The position numbers and the translations under genes are program-made. Below, piece by piece: positions 17,250-26,211 of a DNA stretch of 64,000 bases; positions within the stretch are counted from its first letter, which is position 1; each line of letters begins with the position of its first letter. The notes below the pieces were generated by a model that was not told the DNA's origin, ran no database searches, and worked only from the letters and a program-made list of their open reading frames with translations. Source of the DNA: Ruminobacter sp. (GTDB lineage: Bacteria > Pseudomonadota > Gammaproteobacteria > Enterobacterales > Succinivibrionaceae); the NCBI GenBank assembly GCA_017940385.1, contig JAGAYS010000037.1:55050-119049 (forward strand), given 5' to 3'.

Positions 17250-19250
17250 CTACTTGATGGTCTGATTAAGATTTCTGTACTGCATCGGCGTCATTTCAAA
17301 GTATTTCTTGAATACTCTGATGAAATGTTCCACGTTAGGATATCCGATGGCATACGAAATGTTTTCAACTGTCATATTACCGTTCTTTAAGAGAGTTTTT
17401 GCCTTCTTCAGACGGATGGAAGTCAAATGTTCTCCAAAGGTCTTTCCGGACTTGTCCTTAATGTACTTGGAAATATACGGAGCAGACAGCCGGAAATATT
17501 CAGCCATGTCTTCAAGGGTTATTTCCTGGTACTTTGCCTGAATGTAATTAATCATGGCAATTAATCTGTCGTCCTTGGAGAGACTGTTGTTCTGGAGCTG
17601 AGGAAGTTTGTTTACGGCAACAACCAGAGCGTTGATTGAAGCCTTGATGATATCTTCATCAAGACCGGCACCCCAGTAACTTACACCGTTACAGAGAATC
17701 CCCACATATGCCATGGCCTTTGAGGATGTTCCCTTGGAAATGGCATGTTCCTCGTAAACAGACAGCTCATAGCTGATGCCGAAGTACTGTTTAATGGTAT
17801 TGCTTACCGCATCAAGTCTGCCGTTACCGTTGGCATCAACCACCGTCTTCTTGTCTCCGCAACAGATAACGGTCTCCGCCATAATGCCGTCATTCTGTTT
17901 GAAATGACTTTCGGAAATATGGAAGTTAGGAATATAGTTGATATAGTTTTCGGCAAAAATATCATACACAACCTGAGGAGAAAGTTCCTTGTGCTGTTCG
18001 TCAGACACCTGCTTAACGGCATAACCGACCTCTTCCCTCATCTTCATCGGAATGTTCAGAGAGAAATTATGGGAAAGAATATATGCAACACCACCCTTTC
18101 CTGACTGACTGTTGATTCTGATTACGTCAGAATCATAGGTTCTGCCGACATCAACAGGATCAATAGGAAGATACGGTACGTCCCAGATCTTCTTTTTCTG
18201 TGCTTCACGACAGGCCATTCCCTTGGCGATCGCATCCTGATGTGAACCGCTGAATGCCGTAAATACCAGATCACCGCCGTACGGCTGTCTTGGAGACACA
18301 TGCATTCCAGTCAGCTTTTCGTAAACCTCTCTGATGTGAGGCATGTTTGAAAAATCGAGGCCCGGATCGATACCGTATGAGAACATGTTCATGGCAACGG
18401 TGATTATATCCACGTTACCGGTTCTTTCTCCGTTACCGAAGAGAGTACCTTCAATTCTGTCGGCTCCGGCAAGCAGACCGAGCTCCGCATCAGCCACACC
18501 GCATCCGCGGTCGTTGTGAGGGTGCAGACTCAGTACCACGTTTTCACGGTACTTCAGATTCTTTGACAAAAATTCAATCTGGGTGGCAAACACGTGAGGC
18601 ATGGCAGTTTCCACGGTGGCAGGAACATTGATGATGGCCCTGCGTTCCTTGCTAGGCTGCCATACGTCAAGAACGGCGTTGCAAACATCGAGTGCATAAT
18701 CTACTTCAGTACCGTGAAAACTTTCCGGACTGTATTCAAAAGCGAAATCGCCTTCGGTTTCATCGGCGAGCTTCTTCAGAAGTTTGGCTCCGTCAATTGC
18801 CATCTGCTTAATCTGTTCCTTGTCCTTTCTGAACACCTGTTCACGCTGGGCAACTGAAGTTGAGTTATAGAGATGAACTACGGCATGAGGAGCACCTCTC
18901 AGGGCATCAAACGTCTTTCTGATAATGTGTTCCCTGGCCTGAGTCAGAACCTGGATGGTCACGTCATCAGGAATCATGTCTCTTTCAATCAGGGCTCTCA
19001 GGAACAGAAACTCCGTTTCGGAAGCGGCAGGAAAGCCTACCTCAATTTCCTTAAAACCGATATCCACAAGCATCTTGAAGAATTCAAGCTTCTCATCGAG
19101 TCCCATAGGTTCGATCAGAGCCTGATTACCGTCACGAAGATCAACTGAACACCAGACGGGAACCCTGTCAATATGATCCTTTTTTACCCAGTCGTAGGTT
19201 GCGACCGGAGGCATGAAATACTGACGTGTATACTTATCAAAATTCTTCAT
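17250..19250 (-). CDS. leuA: 2-isopropylmalate synthase fused to an AraC-type DNA-binding domain
   Basis: One uninterrupted frame of 666 residues. Residues about 1-555 are a complete 2-isopropylmalate synthase of the long (LeuA2/yeast-like) class: the metal/substrate motif SVDLRDGNQALIEPM (35-49), HPHNDRGCGVADAELGLLAGA (243-263, two metal-binding His), FGNGERTGNVD, and the C-terminal leucine-feedback domain (about 445-550). Residues about 560-660 are a full AraC/XylS domain with two helix-turn-helix units: EITLEDMAEYFRLSAPYISKY (first) and NMTVENISYAIGYPNVEHFI then RVFKKYFEMTPMQYR (second, the family signature). A normal LeuA2 ends at about 555-560, so the AraC part is an added C-terminal module. 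AAGGAGAACATA precedes the ATG. No leuBCD genes are near. The obvious inference is an enzyme that also binds DNA, perhaps sensing leucine through its regulatory domain; this is not shown by the sequence. Confidence 0.93.
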   Translation of the reverse strand: MKNFDKYTRQYFMPPVATYDWVKKDHIDRVPVWCSVDLRDGNQALIEPMGLDEKLEFFKMLVDIGFKEIEVGFPAASETEFLFLRALIERDMIPDDVTIQVLTQAREHIIRKTFDALRGAPHAVVHLYNSTSVAQREQVFRKDKEQIKQMAIDGAKLLKKLADETEGDFAFEYSPESFHGTEVDYALDVCNAVLDVWQPSKERRAIINVPATVETAMPHVFATQIEFLSKNLKYRENVVLSLHPHNDRGCGVADAELGLLAGADRIEGTLFGNGERTGNVDIITVAMNMFSYGIDPGLDFSNMPHIREVYEKLTGMHVSPRQPYGGDLVFTAFSGSHQDAIAKGMACREAQKKKIWDVPYLPIDPVDVGRTYDSDVIRINSQSGKGGVAYILSHNFSLNIPMKMREEVGYAVKQVSDEQHKELSPQVVYDIFAENYINYIPNFHISESHFKQNDGIMAETVICCGDKKTVVDANGNGRLDAVSNTIKQYFGISYELSVYEEHAISKGTSSKAMAYVGILCNGVSYWGAGLDEDIIKASINALVVAVNKLPQLQNNSLSKDDRLIAMINYIQAKYQEITLEDMAEYFRLSAPYISKYIKDKSGKTFGEHLTSIRLKKAKTLLKNGNMTVENISYAIGYPNVEHFIRVFKKYFEMTPMQYRNLNQTIK

Positions 19251-19890
19251 TATGTTCTCCTTGTCATGATCGACGGAAATCCGTTTTACTTCCGCTTAAA
19301 TGACCTGTTTAAATAATCGGTATGGATAACAGCATGATTCTCGATGATGAACCGCAGAGATAAATCCGAACACAATTCATCATTAAAATAAATCAATATA
19401 TTTGACTTAATTTTATCACTAAAAAAACAGTTTACAATGATTATATTTAATCTATTTGACTGATATTTATTAATATTTTTATTCTTTAGCAGGTTTTTCA
19501 CCTTATTTCATGTCTGACGCGAATTAACGAAACGGCCCGTCTCTGTGTTTTCAGTGTCTTCATCCGACTTAATTCCCATTGTTTTAGCGGTTATTTATCT
19601 CACTGCAAAAATAAAAATAAGAAGCTGCGGAAAATGAAACAATAAGTCGCTGAAAAATCATACGGATTATCCGGAAGTAAATTCAGACATAAACTTCCGG
19701 GATTTCATAAAATACCGCCGCAAAACAACTTCCGGAAGCATGACATATCATTATCTAATACTTAAATCACGGATCTTTTTCGTATAAGAAGCTAATATAT
19801 GATTAAAAGTGTGCTATATTTTCACAAAAAATAAAAACTTAAATAAATATGGCACAACAGCAGAATAATCAATGACATTGGGGACACCGC
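19251..19890. other. AT-rich divergent intergenic region between leuA-araC and malE
   Basis: 640 bp without a convincing gene. It separates the divergent leuA-araC and malE genes and so contains both promoters. No leucine-rich leader peptide and no attenuator hairpin were recognised upstream of leuA, although a leader of the enteric type would have been expected if leuA were attenuated. It is the most likely place for a binding site of the AraC domain of the LeuA fusion. Confidence 0.5.
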
Positions 19891-21090
19891 ATGAATAAGC
19901 TTATCTTTAATGTTGCAGCCGGAATTGCCGCATTAGGATTAATCCAGCCAGCAACAGCAGCCGAAGAACCGGCAAATACTTCAGATGAAAACCGTTTGGT
20001 AATATGGATAAACGGAGACAAACCATATAACGGAATCAGCAAGGTAGGCGAAGCCTTTGAAAAGGACACCGGCATAAAGGTTATAGTTGCCCATCCTGAC
20101 GACGTCAGCGTCCGTTTCCAGCAGTATGCATCAATGGGCAGCGGTCCCGACATTTATACATGGGCCCATGACCAGTACGGAGAACTGGTCAGCAAGGGAC
20201 TTATCGACGAAATAACTCCTTCCAAGGAGCTTATGGCCAAATTCTATCCGAAGGCATGGGAAGCCATGCAGGTAAACGGCAAATATTACGGTTACCCTAT
20301 TTCGATGGAATCCACTTCACTTCTCTGCAATAAAAAGCTCGCTCCAAAAGCCCCAAAGACCTTTGAGGAACTGGTTGCCCTTGACGATAATCTGAGACAG
20401 CATGACAAGAGAGCAATTCTGTGGGATTACAGAACTCCGTACTTCTCATACCCTCTGTTCTCCGCTAACGGCGGCTACGCATTCAAAAAAGGTCCTGACG
20501 GCGTCTACAACACCAAAGAGACAGGTGTAAACAATGAAGGTTCTCAGCTTGGTCTCAGATACCTTGTGGAACTCATTATTTATGATCACATGCAGAAAGG
20601 CGTAACCTATGATGTAATGAAGGATAAATTTGCTTCAGGTGATGTTGCCTGCATAATTGATGGTCCATGGGGTTGGGGCAACTATAGTTCAGTGGATTTC
20701 AGCGTAAATCCGCTTCCGGCTCTCCGTGGAAAGAAGGGTAAACCACTCGTTGGCGTACTCGGCATGACCATCAACGTGAATTCACGCAAAAAGGCTGAAG
20801 CGCAGAAATTCATAACCGAGTATCTGCTTACCGACAAGGGATATCAGGCAATGGTAAATGACCGTATTCTCGGAGCCGTGGCGCTTAAGTCTTTTGAAAA
20901 GAAACTCGAGGCTTCCGATCCGAGGGTTGCCGTAACAATGCAGAACGCTGCAATAGGTGACCTGATGCCTAATGTATTTGAAATGTCCAGATACTGGGGT
21001 GCGCTCCACTTTGCAATCATAAACGCAACCACCGGCAGAAAGACCGTTCAGGACGCACTTAAGGAAGCAGAGGAACAGATTCTCCGCTAA
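19891..21090 (+). CDS. malE: Maltose/maltodextrin-binding periplasmic protein
   Basis: A 399-residue ABC solute-binding protein strongly resembling E. coli Mal[75 protein letters not shown] and [20 protein letters not shown]. The first 23 residues are a Sec signal peptide ending ATAA. It captures maltodextrins for MalFGK2. The gene stands alone, with its own terminator; malF, malG and malK are not next to it. Together with the pullulanase at 35 kb it points to growth on starch and glycogen fragments. Confidence 0.95.
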   Translation: MNKLIFNVAAGIAALGLIQPATAAEEPANTSDENRLVIWINGDKPYNGISKVGEAFEKDTGIKVIVAHPDDVSVRFQQYASMGSGPDIYTWAHDQYGELVSKGLIDEITPSKELMAKFYPKAWEAMQVNGKYYGYPISMESTSLLCNKKLAPKAPKTFEELVALDDNLRQHDKRAILWDYRTPYFSYPLFSANGGYAFKKGPDGVYNTKETGVNNEGSQLGLRYLVELIIYDHMQKGVTYDVMKDKFASGDVACIIDGPWGWGNYSSVDFSVNPLPALRGKKGKPLVGVLGMTINVNSRKKAEAQKFITEYLLTDKGYQAMVNDRILGAVALKSFEKKLEASDPRVAVTMQNAAIGDLMPNVFEMSRYWGALHFAIINATTGRKTVQDALKEAEEQILR

Positions 21091-21129
21091 AAAACAGTTA
21101 AGCTCCGGCAACGGCAGCCTGAATTAAAA

Positions 21130-21173
21130 AAACCTCTTTGCCATATATATAATGGTAAAGAGGTTTCTTTTTT
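21130..21173 (+). terminator. Strong intrinsic terminator of malE
   Basis: AAACCTCTTTGCCAT pairs with ATGGTAAAGAGGTTT (one G-T pair), a 7-nt ATATATA loop, then CTTTTTT. Confidence 0.9.
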
Positions 21174-21249
21174 AGCCTCACGGCCTTTGACGTCAAAACG
21201 GATAAGGCCGTGCACCAGATTGCATGAAATTAAAAAGCAGGTGCTTTTT

Positions 21250-21756
21250 CTATTCCGGTTTCATTCCCGTCTTCCAATAGGCATTTGCCCTGTTAAACTT
21301 ATGAATAACCTGATTACTGCTGCCTCTAAAATCCAGAGAAGGATCCTTCAGCTCCTGAACGAATTTACCGTCGATAAGCACGTCTACCAGTTCAACAACC
21401 TCCATCTGTTCAGGTGTCAGCTCATCATATACATAGCCGGTCCACATCCAGATATCCTTTTCCGGAGCACATTCCGCCCTCACTCTCTCACACAGGGCCT
21501 TCACGGCAGACAGGTTGGCCGGAAGCAGAGGATCTCCGCCTGAAAGACTTAAACCTCTTCTCCTGATCCTGGTATCATTAAGATCCGCAATAATGGTATC
21601 GCTCATTTCCTGGGTAAACGGGAAACCTGCATTTACATTCCAGGTAGACTGGTTATAGCACCCCTTGCAGTGATGCTCACACCCTGAAACAAACAAAGTA
21701 CATCTGGTTCCCCTGCCGTTTAAAACGTCTATCGGTATATATTTACAGTAGTTCAT
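21250..21756 (-). CDS. nrdG: Anaerobic ribonucleoside-triphosphate reductase activating protein
   Basis: A radical-SAM activase that installs the glycyl radical in NrdD under anaerobiosis. The 168-residue protein has the CxxxCxxC cluster motif (CEHHCKGCYN), SLSGGDPLLP, DIWMWTGY and VDVLIDGKFVQELKDPSLDFRGSSNQ, all close to E. coli NrdG. The ATG at 21754-21756 gives the conserved N-terminus MNYCKYIPIDVLNG; a GTG five codons upstream is possible. nrdD is normally the neighbour, but is not in this window. Confidence 0.94.
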   Translation of the reverse strand: MNYCKYIPIDVLNGRGTRCTLFVSGCEHHCKGCYNQSTWNVNAGFPFTQEMSDTIIADLNDTRIRRRGLSLSGGDPLLPANLSAVKALCERVRAECAPEKDIWMWTGYVYDELTPEQMEVVELVDVLIDGKFVQELKDPSLDFRGSSNQVIHKFNRANAYWKTGMKPE

Positions 21757-22093
21757 TTTTAATCGTTCCACACCATACAGATGAAATTAATTATATTTTG
21801 ACTTTGGCTGTCTGCTTTTATCCGGGAATTCTTTTTTGAAATCCCGTCATTTGGACAAATTTTTTTCCGTAACGGAAAAACTCCCACTAGTTTACTATTG
21901 ACGTTTTTTATCTTCAAGACGACTGAATTTTTTCAGACAAATATTGAACCGGTTTTACAAAACCCGAAAAAAACGGTTGAAAAATCCTAATTACGGAATT
22001 TTTACGGGTTTTATGTAAATCGTCGATTCAAGTGAATTGTTTCCGTCACGGGCACATGCCTTTCCGAATTCCGCATTAACGGCTGCCTCCGGT
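21757..22093. other. Intergenic region between uvrB and nrdG
   Basis: 337 bp without a supported gene. It contains a loose inverted repeat (ACAAAACCCG ... CGGGTTTTATGT, about 40 nt apart) that might belong to the uvrB 3' end; no clear T-tract terminator was found. Confidence 0.4.
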
Positions 22094-24133
22094 CTATTCC
22101 ATTTCCTTAAGCCGCTTATCGCATTCCCTGATTCTGTCCCTCAGAACCATTGCCTCTTCGAACTTAAGATTTTTTGCCGCCTCTCTCATGTTTTTCTGCA
22201 TTTCATCCATAAGCTTAACCAGGGTTGCGGCATCGTTAATCGTCGAAACGTCAAACTGTTCGGCGGCTCCGTTAAGAAGCTGGGCTCCGGCGGTATTATC
22301 GGCGGCCTCGTCACCGAGCATCATGATATCTACTATCTTCTTGTTGAGAGCCTGCGGTTCAATACCGTGTTCCTTATTGTACTCTTCCTGTTTCTGACGT
22401 CGACGCACGGTCTCATTTATGGCCTCCCTCATGGAATCACTCACATGATCCGCATAGAGAATGGCCTTACCGTGAAGATTTCTTGCCGCACGTCCTATTG
22501 TCTGAATGAGTGATCGCGTTGAACGCAGAAATCCTTCCTTATCGGCATCAAGAATTGCCACAAGGGATACTTCCGGCATATCCAGCCCCTCCCTTAGAAG
22601 GTTGATGCCGACCAGTGCATCGAACTTGCCGAGACGAAGATCCCTGATGATCTCAACACGTTCCACGGTATCAATGTCCGAGTGCAGATATCTGACTCTG
22701 ATACCATGCTCATCCAGATAATCGGTAAGATCCTCTGCCATCTTCTTGGTAAGTGTTGTAACCAGCACCCTTTCATTCTTAGCGGCACGCTGTCTGATCT
22801 CGCTCATTACGTCTTCAACCTGAAAAGCCACGGGTCTGACCTCAAGAGTCGGATCGAGCAGTCCCGTCGGACGAACAATCTGTTCAACCACCTCGCCACC
22901 GCTTTCCTCTATTTCATAACTGTTCGGGGTAGCGGAGACATATATTGTCTGCGGCTGCAGCTGATGGAACTCCTTAAACTTCAGCGGTCTGTTATCAAGT
23001 GCCGACGGCAGTCGGAAGCCGAATTCAACCAGCGTTTCCTTACGTGACCGATCGCCCTTATACATGGCTCCTATCTGAGGAACGGTAACATGGGATTCAT
23101 CAATAATAAGCAGTCCGTCTTTCGGAAGATAATCGAAAAGGCACGGCGGAGCTTCTCCCGGAGCCCTGCCTGAAAGATATCTGGAATAGTTTTCGATACC
23201 GGAACAGTACCCCAGTTCATTCATCATTTCTATGTCACAGGTAGTCCTGTCGGTAAGACGCTGATCCTCAACAAGCTTGCGGGCCTCAAGAAGCTCAGCC
23301 TTACGTATCTTCAGGTCATCCTTAATCTGGCTGACTGCATTCTGAATAACCGATTTAGGAGTTACGTAATGGGTTTTAGGGTAAATTGTTATACGCTGTA
23401 CTTTTCGCATGAGTTTTCCGGTAAGCGGCTCAAAAATACTGAGAGACTCTATTTCATCATCAAAGAGCTCTATACGAACCGCAAAATCATCGGCTTCCGC
23501 AGGAAACACATCGATAACGTCACCGCGAACCCTGAACGTGGCACGTGAAAAATCTATTTCGTTGCGTGTGTACTGAAGTTCGGCAAGTCGTCTGATGATT
23601 TTACTCTGAGAAATTTCCTCCCCGACGGAAAGATGCAGCATCATTTTCAGATAACTGTCAGGTGAACCAAGTCCGTATATGGCACTGACGGAAGCCACGA
23701 TAATCACATCCCTTCTTTCGAGGAGTGCCTTTGTGGCACTCAGACGCATCTGCTCTATGTGATCATTAACCTTGGCATCTTTTTCTATATAAGTATCAGA
23801 ACTCGGTATGTAGGCTTCAGGCTGATAATAGTCATAGTACGAAACAAAATACTCTACGGCATTGTTAGGGAAGAACTCCCTCATCTCACCGTAAAGCTGG
23901 GCGGCAAGTGTTTTATTATGAGCCATAATCATGGTCGGACGATTAAGTCTCGCTATGACGTTGGCCATTGTGAAAGTTTTACCGGAACCGGTAACACCGA
24001 GAAGAGTCTGAGCCTTTTTTCCGGATTCTATGCCGGCAACAAGTTTTTCTATTGCCTGTGGCTGATCCCCTGACGGCTTATATGCCGACTTAAGTTCAAA
24101 AACCTTTCCGCTTTCATTTTCTTGTAAAGACAT
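22094..24133 (-). CDS. uvrB: Excinuclease ABC subunit B
   Basis: A 679-residue damage-recognition helicase of nucleotide excision repair. Motifs are Walker [11 protein letters not shown], the beta-hairpin [21 protein letters not shown] that clamps damaged DNA, the DEAD-like [10 protein letters not shown], helicase motifs [30 protein letters not shown] and QTIGRAARN, and the C-terminal UVR motif ([15 protein letters not shown]) that contacts UvrA and UvrC. The length is normal for the family. No exact LexA box was noticed upstream. Confidence 0.97.
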   Translation of the reverse strand: MSLQENESGKVFELKSAYKPSGDQPQAIEKLVAGIESGKKAQTLLGVTGSGKTFTMANVIARLNRPTMIMAHNKTLAAQLYGEMREFFPNNAVEYFVSYYDYYQPEAYIPSSDTYIEKDAKVNDHIEQMRLSATKALLERRDVIIVASVSAIYGLGSPDSYLKMMLHLSVGEEISQSKIIRRLAELQYTRNEIDFSRATFRVRGDVIDVFPAEADDFAVRIELFDDEIESLSIFEPLTGKLMRKVQRITIYPKTHYVTPKSVIQNAVSQIKDDLKIRKAELLEARKLVEDQRLTDRTTCDIEMMNELGYCSGIENYSRYLSGRAPGEAPPCLFDYLPKDGLLIIDESHVTVPQIGAMYKGDRSRKETLVEFGFRLPSALDNRPLKFKEFHQLQPQTIYVSATPNSYEIEESGGEVVEQIVRPTGLLDPTLEVRPVAFQVEDVMSEIRQRAAKNERVLVTTLTKKMAEDLTDYLDEHGIRVRYLHSDIDTVERVEIIRDLRLGKFDALVGINLLREGLDMPEVSLVAILDADKEGFLRSTRSLIQTIGRAARNLHGKAILYADHVSDSMREAINETVRRRQKQEEYNKEHGIEPQALNKKIVDIMMLGDEAADNTAGAQLLNGAAEQFDVSTINDAATLVKLMDEMQKNMREAAKNLKFEEAMVLRDRIRECDKRLKEME

Positions 24134-24588
24134 ATGTGGAATCCCGATACGGTTGAGGAAGCATTAGTAACAAATTTGTCAGTTACCAAACATTCTATCA
24201 CTGCGACATGTTTTAAACATCCAAAACAGAATTATTGTCTCTTACAATCATAATGTTCTGCATGTAATTGTCCTGTAGGCAGATGTTATTGAACAAGTAT
24301 TAAACAGCAGGCGGAATCCATACCGCGGTTAACCGAAATAAAACGACCGGTTCGCAAATAAAACCGAAGCTTTTCAACTTTTTATCAAAACAAAAATATA
24401 TATTTTTTCAAAAATATCGGATGATATTCCGCCGGCAATGCTTATATTTCAAACACTCATGCAGGTTTAACCAAAAAAGGACAAAATCAGCACCGGACTG
24501 TTTTATGTACGTTTTAAGTAAAAAAAAGCCCTTTTTGCTTAAAATACACGCAAACACACGTGTTTTTAAACTTTTTTAAAAAATATTG
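24134..24588. other. Intergenic region upstream of uvrB and of tRNA-Asn
   Basis: About 455 bp, AT-rich toward the right, with no supported gene. It should contain the uvrB promoter on the minus strand. Confidence 0.5.
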
Positions 24589-24617
24589 TTGACAGAAATT
24601 AGCAAAACCAATATCAT
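24589..24617 (+). promoter_or_regulatory. Sigma70-type promoter of tRNA-Asn
   Basis: TTGACA at 24589-24594, 17-bp spacer, TATCAT at 24612-24617, preceded by an A/T-tract-rich stretch like an UP element. Transcription would start about 50 bp before the tRNA. Confidence 0.7.
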
Positions 24618-24673
24618 GCACAGCGTTGGCAGTGCTTAACGAACTAACGAAAAGCAAAGCTGACAATTTAAGT

Positions 24674-24749
24674 TCCTCCTTAGTTCAGTCGGTAGAACGG
24701 CGGACTGTTAATCCGTATGTCGCTGGTTCAAGTCCAGCAGGAGGAGCCA
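24674..24749 (+). tRNA. tRNA-Asn (GTT)
   Basis: 76 nt with encoded CCA. The anticodon arm CGGACTGTTAATCCG carries GTT, the D-arm is TAGTTCAGTCGGTAGAA and the T-arm is CTGGTTCAAGTCCAG. The acceptor stem TCCTCCT pairs with AGGAGGA. Confidence 0.97.
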
Positions 24750-25096
24750 TTAAATCTCTTACTATCTTATCCCTCCTCAGTTGCAATAATTTCTTTCGTA
24801 CTACACTTTGTCGTTTTCCTTTTGTGTTTTCACTTCAGGTGTTTTCGCATATCATTTCTCCATTTTATCTTTTACGTTAAATAAGCCGGTGATCTTTACC
24901 CTACGATAATCGTGAACAACGGTCTTCTTATGTAATGTCGTGCGTTTGTAAATATTTTTTTAATCAAACGTCATAAACTGAATACCTGCAATAGCAAAAT
25001 ATGGTATTAATAGCTGGTAATAGTTATTTTTGTTTTTATTATCGATAAATCCAACTCCCGCGATAATAATACTCACTTTATAAAGGAGAAATTTCT
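24750..25096. other. Region between tRNA-Asn and the RND pump operon
   Basis: 347 bp, AT-rich. No gene is supported and no TetR- or MarR-type regulator is encoded here. The pump promoter must lie in it. The ribosome binding site of the adaptor gene (AAAGGAGAAATTTCT) is at its right end. Confidence 0.5.
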
Positions 25097-26206
25097 ATGC
25101 CTTCATGGAAAATTGTTGTTCCTGCGGCAACAGCCGTCATATTCGGAGCCGTTATAGGTTTCAACATGTACAAGGCAAAGATGATACAGGATTATCTTGC
25201 CAACATGAAACCTCCTGTAAATCCAGTGGCAACAATGAAAGTAAAAAAGGAACCGTGGCATGACGTTATCAGTGCCATCGGCTTCATTGAACCTAATCAG
25301 GGTATCGAAGTATCATCTGAATCTTCAGGAAGCATTACCGGTCTGTACTTTGAATCAGGCGATGTCGTCAAAAAGGAACAGATTCTGATTCAGGTTAACG
25401 ACAATGTTGAGCAGGCAAACTACGAAGCAGCCAAAGCCCAGGCTGAAGCAGCAAAGAAGAAATTCGTAAGATATTCCGCCCTCTTTACAAAAGGAAACGT
25501 TTCACAGCAGGATCTGGATAATGCCAGGGCTGATTATGAAGCCTCATCAGCCAACGTTGATGCCATCAAGGCTCAGATAGACAAACTGAAGATCAGAGCT
25601 CCTTTTGACGGTAAACTCGGTATCAGAAACGTGTACATGGGACAGTATCTGCAACCGGGAACAAAGATTGTTCATCTTGAAGACAATTCTCTGGTAAAGG
25701 TGCGTTTCACGATATCACAGAACGATGTTCAGAAAATAGCCCTTCATGAAAAAGTAGAACTTACCGTGGACTCATACCCCGGAGAAACCTTTGAAGGCGA
25801 AATCACGGCCATTGAAGTTGTAATGAATCACGATGCCGGCATTCTTCAGATTCAGGGAACCATACCGAACCCTCACAGCAAGCTCATTACCGGTATGTAC
25901 GCCAAGGTAAACGTACAGATTCCGAACGAACAGGAACAGATTGCCGTTCCGAAGACTGCCGTAGCATATAATCTTTACGGTACATCCGTATACCGCGTAA
26001 AGACAAACGAGAACGGACAGAAGATTTCCGAACTCGTTAACGTCAAGACCGGTGAGGAAAACATGGATCGCGTCGTAATTACCTCCGGCATCAATCCAGG
26101 AGATGAAATCATCACCGAAGGTCTGGTAAGACTTTCAAACGGCAGTCTGATTGAAATTACCGACAAAGACCTTCTTGACAAGACAGATACTGTACCGGAG
26201 CTCTAA
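25097..26206 (+). CDS. RND efflux periplasmic adaptor subunit
   Basis: A 369-residue membrane fusion protein. It has an N-terminal hydrophobic anchor (about 5-22), a lipoyl half-motif (SSESSGSITGLYFESGDVVKKEQILIQV), a coiled-coil hairpin (about 110-160), the second lipoyl half-motif LKIRAPFDGKLGIRNVYMGQYLQPG, and beta-barrel and membrane-proximal domains. It bridges the inner-membrane pump to an outer-membrane channel. Six bases separate it from the pump gene. It most resembles MexH-like adaptors; no outer-membrane factor gene is present. Confidence 0.92.
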   Translation: MPSWKIVVPAATAVIFGAVIGFNMYKAKMIQDYLANMKPPVNPVATMKVKKEPWHDVISAIGFIEPNQGIEVSSESSGSITGLYFESGDVVKKEQILIQVNDNVEQANYEAAKAQAEAAKKKFVRYSALFTKGNVSQQDLDNARADYEASSANVDAIKAQIDKLKIRAPFDGKLGIRNVYMGQYLQPGTKIVHLEDNSLVKVRFTISQNDVQKIALHEKVELTVDSYPGETFEGEITAIEVVMNHDAGILQIQGTIPNPHSKLITGMYAKVNVQIPNEQEQIAVPKTAVAYNLYGTSVYRVKTNENGQKISELVNVKTGEENMDRVVITSGINPGDEIITEGLVRLSNGSLIEITDKDLLDKTDTVPEL

Positions 26207-26211
26207 TAAAT

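Noticed and set aside
19286-19501. 71-codon frame upstream of leuA as a possible leader peptide
   Set aside because: It has no run of Leu codons, no attenuator hairpin, and Asn/Ile/Lys-rich composition expected of AT-rich non-coding DNA.
24626-24880. 84-codon frame across tRNA-Asn
   Set aside because: It reads through the tRNA gene, so it is very unlikely to be translated.
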